38,980 nucleotides of DNA from contig JAAELT010000242.1 in assembly GCA_024226315.1 (NCBI GenBank), positions 1 through 38,980 on the forward strand, given 5' to 3'. Under the pieces are notes generated by a model, which saw nothing but the letters and a program-made list of their open reading frames with translations, searched no databases and was not told the origin of the DNA. This document shows, in pieces, positions 25,301 through 33,341 of this stretch; positions within the stretch are counted from its first letter, which is position 1, and each line of letters begins with the position of its first letter. Both the position numbers and the translations under genes were made by a program. Source of the stretch: a bacterium. Its GTDB lineage: Bacteria; Acidobacteriota; Thermoanaerobaculia; Multivoradales; J023.

Positions 25301-28186
25301 CGAAGCCTCGGCCTCCAGGCGCCCGCGGCCCCGACCGACTACGCCAACGCGACGCTCGACGACATGGCCACCGCCCTCGAGGAGCTGCGAGCCACGGGTG
25401 TCGCGAGCGCCACGGAAGAGCCGGACAAGCCGCCGGGCGGCCTCGGGACCTGGGTCCGGGCCTTCACCGTCGACTTCATCGAGCGTTCGGCGGAAACCCC
25501 CGCCCCGACCGGCAAGACCAACGGGTGGCGTCTGCTCGGCGACCAGGGCCATGCGCTGGCCGAGCCTCTCGCCCGCGAGCTCCGCGATCTGGCTGCAGGC
25601 GGCCTGGTGTGTTGCCTGGCGCCGAACACCGAGGAAAGCTGGATCGACCTCTTCCTCGAGGCGGCCGGCGCTATCCGTGCGAAGAAGCCGGAGCGCTTCG
25701 TTCTGGTGCACCAGGGCGGTGGCGGCGGTGGCTTCGCTCGGACTCTCCATCTCGAATCCGGCATCGCGACCTCGGTCGTCGACGTGCCGTTCGATCATCC
25801 CAAGGCGGCGGCCTGGGTGGCTGCCGAAGCGCGGGCTTCGAGCCCGTACTCGGAAGCGTGCTACAGCCCGGACGGTCGGCGGCGCGAACCCGTCCTGCGG
25901 CGGCTGGAGGCCACCGAAGAGGCGGATGGCGAACCGGCGCTCGGCGCCGGCGACGTGTTGCTGGTCTCGGGCGGCGGCAAGGGTATCGCTGCCGAGTGCG
26001 CTCTGGCGCTGGCCCGTGAATCCGGTGCGCGACTCGCTCTATTGGGTCGTTCGTCGCCCGACTCGGACGCCGATCTTTGCGCCAACCTGGAGCGAATGCG
26101 CGCGTCGGGCGCCGAGCTCCGCTACGCCAGCGCCGACGTCACCGACGCCCGGGCGGTCACGGCCGCGGTCGGCGAGCTCCAGGACTCTCTCGGCCCGGTC
26201 ACGGCGATCCTGCATGGCGCCGGCGTCAACCAGCCGAAGCTGCTGAGCGATCTGTCGAAAAGCGACTATCTGCATACCGTCACCCCCAAAGTCCTGGGCC
26301 TGCGCCATCTGTTGGCGTCGGTGCCCGCCGAGCGCCTGCGGCTGCTCCTGACCTTTGGCTCGATCATCGCCCGCACCGGCATGCGCGGCGAGGCCGACTA
26401 CGCCGTGGCCAACGAGTGGCTGGGGCGCGAGGTGGAGCGCTTCGCCGAAGAGCATCCGAGTTGCCGCTGCCTGAACGTCGAATGGTCGGTGTGGTCGGGA
26501 GTCGGCATGGGCGAGCGGCTGGGCCGGGTGGACGCGCTGGTGAGAGAAGGCATCTCCCCGATCTCTCCGGATGAAGGCGTCGCCATTCTCGGCCGTCTGC
26601 TGAAGCGCCCGCCGGCGCCGACCTCGGTCGTCGTGACCGGCCGCTTCGGCGACCTCCCCACCCTACGCCTGGATCGCCCGGAGCTGCCCTTCCTGCGCTT
26701 CCTCGAGACACCACGGGTGGTCTTCCCCGGGATCGAGCTGATTGCCGACGCCGAGCTGTCCGCGGACTCGGACCCCTATATCGCCGACCATGTCTTCCGG
26801 AACCAGCGGCTCTGGCCGGCGGTCCTGGGGCTCGAAGCCATGGCCCAGGCGGCCATGGCGACGACCGGATCGAACGTGCCTCCGGTGTTCGAGAACGTCC
26901 GCTTCGACCGGCCGATCTCGGTGCCAGAAGACGGCCAGCTGGCGATCCGGACGTTGTCGTTGGCCGACGAGGCGGACATCGTCGACGTCGCGATCGAGAG
27001 CCAGGAGACCGCGTTTCAGGCAGCACATTTCCGAGCGCGGTGCCGCTTCGGTGCGTCGGCGGCCTCTGGCGTCGAGGAAGCCCCGGTGGCGGAAGCTTCG
27101 ACTCTGGAAACCGTGACGCCGGATTCGTTGCCGGCACGGCTGCCGGTCGAGCCCGAAACGGATCTCTACGGCGGCCCGCTCTTCCACCAGGGGAGATTCC
27201 GCCGTCTGACCGGCTATCGCGTGCTCACCGCCACGCACTGCCTGGCCGAGATCGCACCCAGCGACGCGGCCACCGCCGGCGGTTGGTTCAGCCCCTATCT
27301 GCCCGCCGAGCTGGCCCTGGGCGATCCAGGCGCGCGCGACGCCGCCATCCACGCCGTCCAGGCATGCGTTCCCCACTCCACAGTTCTCCCGATCGGCGTC
27401 GACCGGCTGGTGCCGGGGCACCTGCCCTCCGGCGAGAGCCTGCGCGTCGCGGCCCACGAACGCCTGCGTGACGGTGACCTCTTCGTCTACGACCTGGAGC
27501 TGCGTGACACCGGCGGGCGAACGCTGGAACGCTGGGAAGGCCTGCGGCTGCGCGCGGTGGGCGACATCCCGGCGCCCGAGGAATGGTCCTCGGCCCTGTT
27601 CCTCCCGTACGTCGAGCGCCGGGTCGAGGACCTGGTACCCAGATCCCAGGTCGCCATGGCCCTGCGCTTCTGCTCCAACGGCGCCGGCCGGCGCGAGCGC
27701 AGCGCCAAGACCCTGCGCCGGCTGCTCGGCGACGACGTGCAGATCCACTACCGCGGGGACGGCAAGCCGGAGGTTGCCGGCGGGCGGGACGTCTCAGTGT
27801 CGCACGCCGATCCGTTCGTCCTGGCAATCTCGGGCCGTGGGCCGCTGGGCTGCGACCTGGAGGCGGTCAAACATCGCTCGGGCACCGAGTGGGCCGATCT
27901 CCTGGGGCCCGACCGGCTGCGGCTGGCCGAGGTCATCGCCCGGGAGCGGGACGAAGCCCAGGATCACGCCGCCGCCCGGGTCTGGGCAGCCGGCGAGTGT
28001 CTCACCAAGGCGGGCATCGGCCCGAACGCGCCGCTCGAGCTGGCGACCAGCAACGACGACGGCTGGGTGCTGCTCACCAGCGGCGCCCTGGCGATCCCCA
28101 CTTTCGTTGCCCGCCTGCGCGAGACCGAGGAGCCGCTGGCCCTCGCCGTGCTGGCGACCGCCGACGCCGCGATCGTCGTCACCTGA
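22322..28186 (+). CDS. pksE: Enediyne-type iterative type I polyketide synthase (PksE)
   Basis: 1954 residues, the normal PksE length. Domains in order are: KS (about 1-460; Cys212 in DGACSSS, His345 in EAHGTGT, His385 in NIGHTKA); AT (about 575-890; Ser656 in GHSLGE); ACP (about 950-1030; probable phosphopantetheine Ser982 in DLHLSSIEVGQ, a sequence peculiar to enediyne enzymes); KR (GGGKGIA near 1217, Tyr1360); DH (His1490 in DHVFRNQRLWP, with Asn replacing the usual Gly of HxxxGxxxxP); and a C-terminal phosphopantetheinyl transferase (Asp1845 in GCDLE, Glu1892 and Lys1896 in WAAGECLTK). Such enzymes work iteratively on malonyl-CoA to build a linear polyene and activate their own ACP. There is no ER domain. 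The reading frame is intact. Confidence 0.95.
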   Translation: MKPEIAIVGIACQYPDARSPRELWENVLAQRRAFRRLPDERLRLDDYYSADRDAPDSIYCQEAAVIDGWEFDRVKFRLPAETVRSADPAHWLALDIADQALADASFPGGEGLPREMTGVLIGNTLTGEFSRSSLMRLRWPYVRRVLAASLDDEGWPAERSAAFLERLEQDYKQAFHPVGDETLAGGLANTIAGRICNYFDLGGGGYTVDGACSSSLLAAAQSCSALVAGDLDVALVGGVDLSIDPFELVGFSKTGALAEGDMRVFDTRSDGFLPGEGCGILVLMRRADAVAQNRRIYALIRGWGVSSDGHGGITRPDASGQRLALDRAYRRAGFGIDTVAYFEAHGTGTKVGDATELEALSGARRQAGAAAASAAIGSVKANIGHTKAAAGAVGLIKAAKALESRLLPPHTSCERPHAELTAEGATLRVLDRPETFTADRPMRAAVSGMGFGGINAHLVLEEEAPASPRPIALPARRLLAAPQDAELFLFAGRDAGELLSQIERLAEIAPRISRSELTDAAAEVARRLAGGRMRAAVVAGTPAEFAARLETLLGWLREGVEKRLRLETGLFLGGVAQAPRIGLLFSGQGSPAHLGGGTWRRRFASVDRLYRNVHWSPGDDAVATEVAQPAIVTASLAGLDVLRALGIEGSAAIGHSLGELTAAYWAGACDRDRLLDLAQRRGRAMAELGDDDGTMIRIDADAEQADVLAAAEAEVVVACWNSPCKTVLSGPARALARVIDRAHSRGIGATELAVSHAFHSPLVAAAEPLLEEALASRPFRAIERRIFSTVTGAELEPEQDLRQLFLRQLTAPVRFHQAVTAAADEIDLWLQVGPGQGLAELLRESIDTPVVAIDSGGRSMTGLLRAVGAAFALGASIDHRELFAPRFTRPFDLDREPRFLVNPCELAPVPQAISGGSGSHRPAMRREETPSPEPRAEKEPSAASEEESPRDLLRRLVVERTELPASVIQGSDRFLSDLHLSSIEVGQLAGEAARSLGLQAPAAPTDYANATLDDMATALEELRATGVASATEEPDKPPGGLGTWVRAFTVDFIERSAETPAPTGKTNGWRLLGDQGHALAEPLARELRDLAAGGLVCCLAPNTEESWIDLFLEAAGAIRAKKPERFVLVHQGGGGGGFARTLHLESGIATSVVDVPFDHPKAAAWVAAEARASSPYSEACYSPDGRRREPVLRRLEATEEADGEPALGAGDVLLVSGGGKGIAAECALALARESGARLALLGRSSPDSDADLCANLERMRASGAELRYASADVTDARAVTAAVGELQDSLGPVTAILHGAGVNQPKLLSDLSKSDYLHTVTPKVLGLRHLLASVPAERLRLLLTFGSIIARTGMRGEADYAVANEWLGREVERFAEEHPSCRCLNVEWSVWSGVGMGERLGRVDALVREGISPISPDEGVAILGRLLKRPPAPTSVVVTGRFGDLPTLRLDRPELPFLRFLETPRVVFPGIELIADAELSADSDPYIADHVFRNQRLWPAVLGLEAMAQAAMATTGSNVPPVFENVRFDRPISVPEDGQLAIRTLSLADEADIVDVAIESQETAFQAAHFRARCRFGASAASGVEEAPVAEASTLETVTPDSLPARLPVEPETDLYGGPLFHQGRFRRLTGYRVLTATHCLAEIAPSDAATAGGWFSPYLPAELALGDPGARDAAIHAVQACVPHSTVLPIGVDRLVPGHLPSGESLRVAAHERLRDGDLFVYDLELRDTGGRTLERWEGLRLRAVGDIPAPEEWSSALFLPYVERRVEDLVPRSQVAMALRFCSNGAGRRERSAKTLRRLLGDDVQIHYRGDGKPEVAGGRDVSVSHADPFVLAISGRGPLGCDLEAVKHRSGTEWADLLGPDRLRLAEVIARERDEAQDHAAARVWAAGECLTKAGIGPNAPLELATSNDDGWVLLTSGALAIPTFVARLRETEEPLALAVLATADAAIVVT

Positions 28187-28239
28187 GCCGGCGGCGACCT
28201 ATCGAACAGGAGCGGCCCGAGAGCGAGCCGACAGAGAGT

Positions 28240-28665
28240 ATGCGGACCTACGACCATCGACTCATCGTCAGCTTCGAAGAGACCAACCTGGTCGGCAACA
28301 TCTACTACGTCCACCACCTGCGCTGGCAGGGTCGCTGCCGGGAGATGTTCATCCGCGATCATTGCCCGGAGGTATTGGAAGACCTCGCCAGCGGCCTGGC
28401 ACTGGCGACCGTCCGCTGCTCCTGTGACTATCTCGCCGAGCTCGCCGCCTTCGACGAGGTGATCGTCCGCATGCGCCTCGGCGGGATCATCCAGAATCGG
28501 GTGACGATGCTCTTCGACTACCTCCGCGTCACGGCGGACGGCGAGGAGCTAGTCGCCCGCGGCGAGCAGCAGATCGCCGCCATGCGCCGAAAGAACGGCG
28601 GGGTGGTGCCGACGCCGATCCCGCCACCGCTCAAGGCGGCGCTCGAGCCCTACGGATCACCCTGA
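28240..28665 (+). CDS. Enediyne-type hotdog thioesterase (TebC/E10 type)
   Basis: 141 residues from ATG at 28240, 53 bases after the PKS stop. The stretch SFEETNLVGNIYYVHHLRWQ and the following GRCREMF are diagnostic of the hotdog-fold thioesterase paired with PksE in enediyne pathways (CalE7, DynE7, SgcE10 type). A second family mark is ALATVRCSCDYLAEL. The enzyme hydrolyses the polyene chain from the PKS acyl carrier domain; in studied systems the pair yields heptaene-type products. No other start fits the family beginning MRTYDHRLIVSFEETN. It is the last gene of the DUF1702-PKS-TE cassette. No UnbU, P450, oxidoreductase or apoprotein gene follows within this window. Confidence 0.93.
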   Translation: MRTYDHRLIVSFEETNLVGNIYYVHHLRWQGRCREMFIRDHCPEVLEDLASGLALATVRCSCDYLAELAAFDEVIVRMRLGGIIQNRVTMLFDYLRVTADGEELVARGEQQIAAMRRKNGGVVPTPIPPPLKAALEPYGSP

Positions 28666-28782
28666 GCCGAGCGGCCTGGCGGCCCGGCACCGGCACCTGC
28701 TCGGAGTGCCCGCGCGCTATGCTATTCTGCGGGTCCCCAGCTTCTTGCGTTCCCGTCGTCGAGCGGCTTTCCTCTCCGAGCC

Positions 28783-31347
28783 ATGAGCAGCACCAGCCAA
28801 CGGCTTCAGGCCGCTCTCGACTTCTCTCAGGCGCTGCTCGAATCGCACTCGACCCGCCTGGTCCTGTCGCTGCTGATCATCGTCTCGGTGCTGCCGGAGA
28901 AGGCGCAGGAGGCGCTCTTCCCGGACGCCGTGGTCGGCCGCCTCGACCCGATCTTCCTGGCCGTCTTCAGCATCGAGCTGCTGGCGCGGCTGGCGATCGG
29001 CGCGCGGCGCTGGCAGGAGCGACAGGCGCGCAGATCCGAAGTCGTCATGCTGGTGCTCGATGTGCTGGCGGTGATCTCGTTCCTGCCGCTGGATCGCATG
29101 ATCGGGTCGAGCTACTTCCGCCTGGTGAGGCTCGCGCGCCTGCTCCTGCTGTTCGGCTACTGGGGGCGCATGGCCCGCGACCTGCTCGCCGTGCTGAGCG
29201 GCCCCGATCGGCGCTATCAGGTGATCGGCGTGCTGTTCCTCGGCCTGGTGCTGTCCTTCGGCAGCGCCGTCGTCATCACGCACCTGGTGCCGGAGCACGA
29301 TTTCGACGGCAACGGCGTCACCGACGACGAGGACAGGAGGTTCTTCCACATCCTGTGGTGGAGCTTCCGCCAGGTCCAGGACACCGGCAACCTGGTGAGC
29401 GGCATCGATCATCCGCGTATCGTCGTCATATCGCTGTTGCTGACGATCGTCGGCATGTTCCTGTTCTCGCTGGTGATCGGCATCGGCACCGGCGCCATCG
29501 AGGAGGTGCTGGCGCGCTCGCGCGAGCAGCCCCTGGCGCTGCGCGAGCACACGGTGGTACTCGGCCTGACGCCCCACAGCGTCTTCCTGCTCGAAGGGCT
29601 GGCGAACATCTACCGCAAAAACCTGACGTCATTCCGTGCCGCGGTGCTGGGGCCGACGCCCGATCCGCCCGCCTATCTCCACCGTCCGTCGATGCGCACC
29701 TTCCAGTATCGCAGCGGAGATCCGGTTCGCGCCGCCGACCTCGATCGCGTCAACATCCAGAAAGCCCGGCGGGTGCTGATCCTGGGCGCCGATCCGCACA
29801 ATCCGGACGGCGAGGTGATCTCGGCAATCCTGGCCACGCGCGAGCGCAACCCCCGGGTGGACGTCTATCCGGATATCGAGCACGAGCGGAACTTCCGGGC
29901 GGTGCTCTCGGCGGGCGGCCCCGGCACGCACCTGGTGGGATCCGGCTCGTTCCTCGGCCAGTACATCGTCGCCAACGTCGTCTACCCCGGCATTTACGAG
30001 GTTTATCGCCAGCTCCTGACATCCACGGGCAGCGAGATCTACACCTACTTCTTCTCGCGCGAGGAGCGCGAGCGCCTGCCGCGGGGCGAGGGCGGGCCGG
30101 GCTTCGACCCGGCGACCCTGCACCGGCTAGCCTACCGGCGCTTCGGCGTGACGCCGATCGGCTTCTTCCTCGGCGCCGGCGAGGGCGACGAGGACCTGGA
30201 GGTGCTCCTGAATCCCACGCGCGCGGCGCGGGGCGCCGGCGGGCGCAGGTCCAGCAACGATCCACCGAATAGCGTCTTCGACGGCGATGGCAAGGTCCGC
30301 TGGCCGGCGATTCGGGGGTTGGCCGGCATCTCGCTGCGCTGGGCCGAGATCCGCCGGCTGGGCCAGCAACTGGCGGAGTCACCGGTGATTGACGGGCGAC
30401 CGCGAGCCCGAGGCGACGCCTTCCAGTCGCTCGACCTGCGACCGGCCAGCAGCCGGATCGAGAGGGTGCTGATCTCCGGCGCCAGTTTGCGAGTGCCGCG
30501 CGTGGTGGCCGGCCTCACTGGCTTCTACCCGCGGCTCGACGTCACCGTCCTGGTGGGCGATCGCTCCGGCATGCGCGCCATCTCCCAGGGCCTACGGGAC
30601 GCGCTCGCCGGCGCCCTGGGTGGTGCACCCGAGGAATCGCACGACGGCGACCGCCTGGAGCTGCGGTTCGAGACCTCGGAGCGACGCGTCCGCGTGGTGC
30701 TGCTCGAAACCGACTGGGCACACCGCGAGCGCCTCGACCAGGCGGGGGCCGTCGATCTCGACTCGGCCGACGCCGTGCTGCTCCTGCCCGCGGGCAGCCG
30801 CGCCGAGGAGCACGACGGCACGATGGCGCTCGACTGCCTGCACCTCGCCAATCTCGAGCGCAGCGGCGAGCTGCGCGGCCGCCCCGGCCTGCACGTGGTC
30901 GGGGTGGTGCGCGACGCGGTCAAGGGCGACCTGCTGGAGAGCCGGCTGGCCGAGATCGCCGGGCCCGGCAGCGCTATTCGCTTCTCCGTCATCTCGAGCG
31001 AGCGAGTCCGGCACCACTTCATCATGCAGAACGTCTTCGTCCGCGGCCTCAACCCGCTCTACCTGCAGCTGCTCAACGCCGGCGGGCAGCACCTCAGCCG
31101 GCTGATCCCGCGCGAGGACGCCGTCCTCGACGGCGCCTTCGATCCCGCCGAGCTCGGTGAGCACCTTCTGCTCGACCGCGGCCTGGTCTTCGTCGGCCTC
31201 GAGCTGACGGACGAGAACGGCGGCTACCACATCGAGCTCGATCCCCAGCAGATGCCCCCCGGCCGCCCCATCCCCTGGCGCTCGGTGCGGGCGATCTATG
31301 CTCTGGGCTCCTGGTCCGACCTCTGCCAGCGCTCCGCGCCCCGGTAG
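28783..31347 (+). CDS. CASTOR/POLLUX-like ion channel with RCK-type domains
   Basis: 854 residues. About four to five hydrophobic helices occupy residues 20-170. A pore helix and filter-like segment (WWSFRQVQDTGNLV, near 190-203) follow, then a last helix (about 210-240). The filter resembles the ADAGNHA-type filter of CASTOR/POLLUX channels more than the GYG of K+ channels. Two Rossmann/RCK-like regions follow (starting LREHTVVLGLTPHSVFLLEG near 250 and IERVLISGASLRVPRVVAG near 560). Just before the pore is a calcium-loop-like DFDGNGVTDDED (173-184). The start at 28783 lacks a strong ribosome binding site. It is rightward, 117 bases after the thioesterase; co-function is unproven. It probably acts in the inner membrane as a ligand-gated cation channel. 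Confidence 0.82.
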   Translation: MSSTSQRLQAALDFSQALLESHSTRLVLSLLIIVSVLPEKAQEALFPDAVVGRLDPIFLAVFSIELLARLAIGARRWQERQARRSEVVMLVLDVLAVISFLPLDRMIGSSYFRLVRLARLLLLFGYWGRMARDLLAVLSGPDRRYQVIGVLFLGLVLSFGSAVVITHLVPEHDFDGNGVTDDEDRRFFHILWWSFRQVQDTGNLVSGIDHPRIVVISLLLTIVGMFLFSLVIGIGTGAIEEVLARSREQPLALREHTVVLGLTPHSVFLLEGLANIYRKNLTSFRAAVLGPTPDPPAYLHRPSMRTFQYRSGDPVRAADLDRVNIQKARRVLILGADPHNPDGEVISAILATRERNPRVDVYPDIEHERNFRAVLSAGGPGTHLVGSGSFLGQYIVANVVYPGIYEVYRQLLTSTGSEIYTYFFSREERERLPRGEGGPGFDPATLHRLAYRRFGVTPIGFFLGAGEGDEDLEVLLNPTRAARGAGGRRSSNDPPNSVFDGDGKVRWPAIRGLAGISLRWAEIRRLGQQLAESPVIDGRPRARGDAFQSLDLRPASSRIERVLISGASLRVPRVVAGLTGFYPRLDVTVLVGDRSGMRAISQGLRDALAGALGGAPEESHDGDRLELRFETSERRVRVVLLETDWAHRERLDQAGAVDLDSADAVLLLPAGSRAEEHDGTMALDCLHLANLERSGELRGRPGLHVVGVVRDAVKGDLLESRLAEIAGPGSAIRFSVISSERVRHHFIMQNVFVRGLNPLYLQLLNAGGQHLSRLIPREDAVLDGAFDPAELGEHLLLDRGLVFVGLELTDENGGYHIELDPQQMPPGRPIPWRSVRAIYALGSWSDLCQRSAPR

Positions 31348-31370
31348 AGCGCGGTCGAGCCGGAATCCGT

Positions 31371-31650
31371 GGCGCCCGCGCCACGGGGCGCGGACCACCA
31401 GCAAAGATTATCGGCGCCCGCGCCATGGGGCGCGGACCGGTAACAAGAAATAATGGCGCCCGCGCCACGGGGCGGGACCCAGAAACAGAAGATACCGGCG
31501 CCCGCGCCATGGGGCGCGGACCACGAACAAAAAATACTGGCGCCCGCCCCACGGGGCGCGGACCAAAAACAAAAGTTATTGCCGCCCGCCCCACGGGGCG
31601 CGGACCAAAAACAAAAGTTATTGCCGCCCGCCCCACGGGGCGGAGAGGCG
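31371..31650. repeat. Seven-copy 42-bp tandem repeat (minisatellite)
   Basis: Units begin at 31371, 31413, 31455, 31497, 31539, 31581 and 31623, exactly 42 bases apart. Each has a GC-rich self-complementary half (GGCGCCCGCGCCACGGGGCG) and an A-rich half (for example GGACCAAAAACAAAAGTTATT). Units 5 and 6 are almost identical, implying recent duplication. Because 42 is a multiple of three, frames stay open on both strands, but there is no ribosome binding site or family match. It starts 24 bases after the ion-channel stop. It is not a CRISPR: the variable parts are short and related. Confidence 0.9.
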
Positions 31651-31960
31651 AAACGTCGGTCTCCGGCGCTCGCGGCGCGGCGCTAAGCGCTGAGAATACA
31701 GTCACTTGGCCTTGCCGAGCTCAGAGGCGGCGTCTCGTCGCCGCCAGCGCCGGAATTTCGGCGCCGACATCGCTCACTCGACTGATCCCGGGCTCTCGGC
31801 CTCTACCGCACTCCCAGCCCGCTCGCTGGCTCGAGCGTCCGTTTGCGGGTGTCAAGCGCCCGCGAGCCACATTGCGATGCCGAGCTACCTAGAATGACCG
31901 GCAAAGCGGTCACAGAGCGGCAATCAGGCGGCCTCGTGCACCGGTTTGGACGGAGGTGGA

Positions 31961-32008
31961 ATGATGAACGCCCTCACTGTGGGCCCGTTCGTCGTCCCCG
32001 GCGGGTAG
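31961..32008 (+). CDS. 15-residue peptide ORF (MMNALTVGPFVVPGG)
   Basis: ATG ATG AAC ... GGG TAG encodes MMNALTVGPFVVPGG (14 residues if the second ATG is used). A strong Shine-Dalgarno (CGGAGGTGG) lies four to eight bases upstream. An intrinsic-terminator-like hairpin starts ten bases after the stop, so RBS, ORF and terminator form a compact unit in an otherwise gene-free 450-base gap. The peptide is hydrophobic with a PFVVPGG end and no signal sequence. It directly precedes a TPR protein gene and an XRE-type regulator gene. A signalling or regulatory leader peptide is my inference; no match is recalled. Confidence 0.5.
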   Translation: MMNALTVGPFVVPGG

Positions 32009-32017
32009 AGGTGACCG

Positions 32018-32053
32018 GGAGGGAGAGGGGAGGTTGACCTCGCCTCTCCCTTT
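32018..32053 (+). terminator. Intrinsic terminator after the 15-residue peptide ORF
   Basis: GGGAGAGGGGAGG (32021-32033) pairs with CCTCGCCTCTCCC (32038-32050) with one mismatch and a TTGA loop. The stem can extend by A-T and G-T pairs, and TTTCCTTT follows. It lies between the peptide stop (32008) and the TPR gene start (32101), so it may end the peptide transcript or act as an attenuator for the TPR gene. Confidence 0.65.
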
Positions 32054-32100
32054 CCTTTACGGTTGGGCCGACCCTCTGGCCAAAAATCGGGAGGAAAGCG

Positions 32101-33165
32101 ATGGGCGACACCGGACGTCTGCTCAAGAAAGCCGCGCGCAACCTGTATCGAGTCCTCGAGGATCCGGAATTCTGGACCTCGGACTTCTGCCGTGCCTTCT
32201 TCGAGTGGTGCGACGTGCAGGCCTACGAGACACCGGACTCGGCACTGGTGCGCGGCCAGCTGGCCCTCGACCTCGCGGCCAAGACCGGCGACCGCCACAC
32301 GCTGGCCAAGGCCCACGCCGTGATGGCGTCTGCCTACCGCAGGTTCTCGGTGCCGGAGAGGTGTCACGCCGAGCTGGAAACGGCTCTGAGGCTCGCCGGG
32401 TCGTGCCCGTGCTGCCTGTCGGAGGTCTACCGGCGCCTCGGCGGCATTCTCATCTTTCAGTCGCGCTTTCGCGAGGCCTGCGAGTACCTGGACCAGGCCG
32501 CCGCCCACTTCCGGCAGCTCGGCGACGAGGACGGCGTCGGCAGGACGCTGATCACCCGCGGGGTGGCGCTGTTGCGCCTGGGCCGGATCGACGCGGCGCT
32601 GGACGACGAGCGACGAGCACTGCAACTGCTCGCACCCGACACGCCGCAGTTTTTCTACATCGCCGCCCTGACCAATACGGCGGGATTTCTGGCGACGGGA
32701 GAAAGAAAGCACGTCGCCCAGGCGGAGCCGTTCCTCAACGAGCTCCGGACACGGCTGGCCGGAATCCGCGGGCTGACCATCGTGAGGATCTACTTGAGCT
32801 GGACCCACGGGCTGGTTCTCGCCCATCTGGGTGAACGAAAGCGCGGGCTGCAAATGCTGCGCAAGGCGCGGACGCGCCTGCTGCATCGGCGGCAGGATGC
32901 CGAGGTGCTGGCGATCACTTCCGATATCTCCACTCTGTACTGCGACACGGGGCGCTACCCCTACATCGTCGATCTCGTGGACGACTGCCTGTCGCTCCTG
33001 GGTGACGTGTCGGGCACACGGCCGCTGCTCCTGAAGGTCCGCCTCGCGGCCGAGCGCGAGTTGGAGGCGACACGCAGGCGGCTGGCGGACCTGCGCGAGG
33101 CCGTCGCCGTATCGGTGCCGACGCTCACCTCGCGTCCCTCACTGACGGCCGTCAGGGCGCTCTGA
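32101..33165 (+). CDS. TPR-repeat protein, probable intracellular regulator
   Basis: 354 residues with a good ribosome binding site (GGGAGGAAAGCG before ATG). No signal peptide is present, so it is cytoplasmic. After an N-terminal segment (DPEFWTSDFCRAFFEWCDVQ), the protein is all helical with TPR-like units: DRHTLAKAHAVMASAYRRF, ERCHAELETALRLAG, EVYRRLGGILIFQSRFREAC, LDQAAAHFRQLGDEDGVGRT and IRVGVALLRLGRIDAALDDE-like spacing. There is no DNA-binding domain of its own. The XRE-type gene is 176 bases downstream on the same strand. I recall TPR/XRE pairs of this kind in Acidobacteria-like genomes. TPR domains bind peptides in RRNPP systems, and a 15-residue peptide ORF is just upstream, but the link is untested. 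Confidence 0.8.
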   Translation: MGDTGRLLKKAARNLYRVLEDPEFWTSDFCRAFFEWCDVQAYETPDSALVRGQLALDLAAKTGDRHTLAKAHAVMASAYRRFSVPERCHAELETALRLAGSCPCCLSEVYRRLGGILIFQSRFREACEYLDQAAAHFRQLGDEDGVGRTLITRGVALLRLGRIDAALDDERRALQLLAPDTPQFFYIAALTNTAGFLATGERKHVAQAEPFLNELRTRLAGIRGLTIVRIYLSWTHGLVLAHLGERKRGLQMLRKARTRLLHRRQDAEVLAITSDISTLYCDTGRYPYIVDLVDDCLSLLGDVSGTRPLLLKVRLAAERELEATRRRLADLREAVAVSVPTLTSRPSLTAVRAL

Positions 33166-33291
33166 ACCTCGGACAGTCCGAAGGCGTCTGAACGCCGGCG
33201 TTCCCCGGCTTCCTCGCGAAATCGACGCCCGGACAGACCACGCCCCGAGGGGATGCCCCGAGGCTCCTTTCCTCGGCCGGGCGGAGATGTG

Positions 33292-33320
33292 TTTACAGCC
33301 GGCGGCGTGCGACCTACATT
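33292..33320 (+). promoter_or_regulatory. Sigma70-like promoter of the XRE-type regulator
   Basis: TTTACA (33292-33297) and TACATT (33315-33320) are separated by exactly 17 bases, matching five and four of six consensus positions. They lie 22 bases before the ATG at 33342, giving a very short leader. The regulator is therefore probably transcribed separately from the TPR gene. Confidence 0.45.
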
Positions 33321-33341
33321 GGCGTTCCGCCGAGCTGAATC

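Noticed and set aside
22322..28186. PUFA synthase or fatty acid synthase instead of enediyne-type PKS
   Set aside because: A single ACP, a C-terminal PPTase, the DLHLSSIEVGQ carrier motif, the length, and the adjacent DUF1702 and hotdog thioesterase genes all fit PksE; PUFA synthases have tandem ACPs and different partners.
31371..31650. CRISPR-like array
   Set aside because: Period is a constant 42 bases, the variable parts are only about 17-20 bases and clearly related to one another, and no cas gene is nearby. It is a tandem repeat.
31094..31892. Open frames reading through the 42-bp repeats (14-residue repeats such as RPVGRAAITFVFGP)
   Set aside because: Both strands stay open simply because the period is a multiple of three. 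There is no ribosome binding site or independent support for translation.
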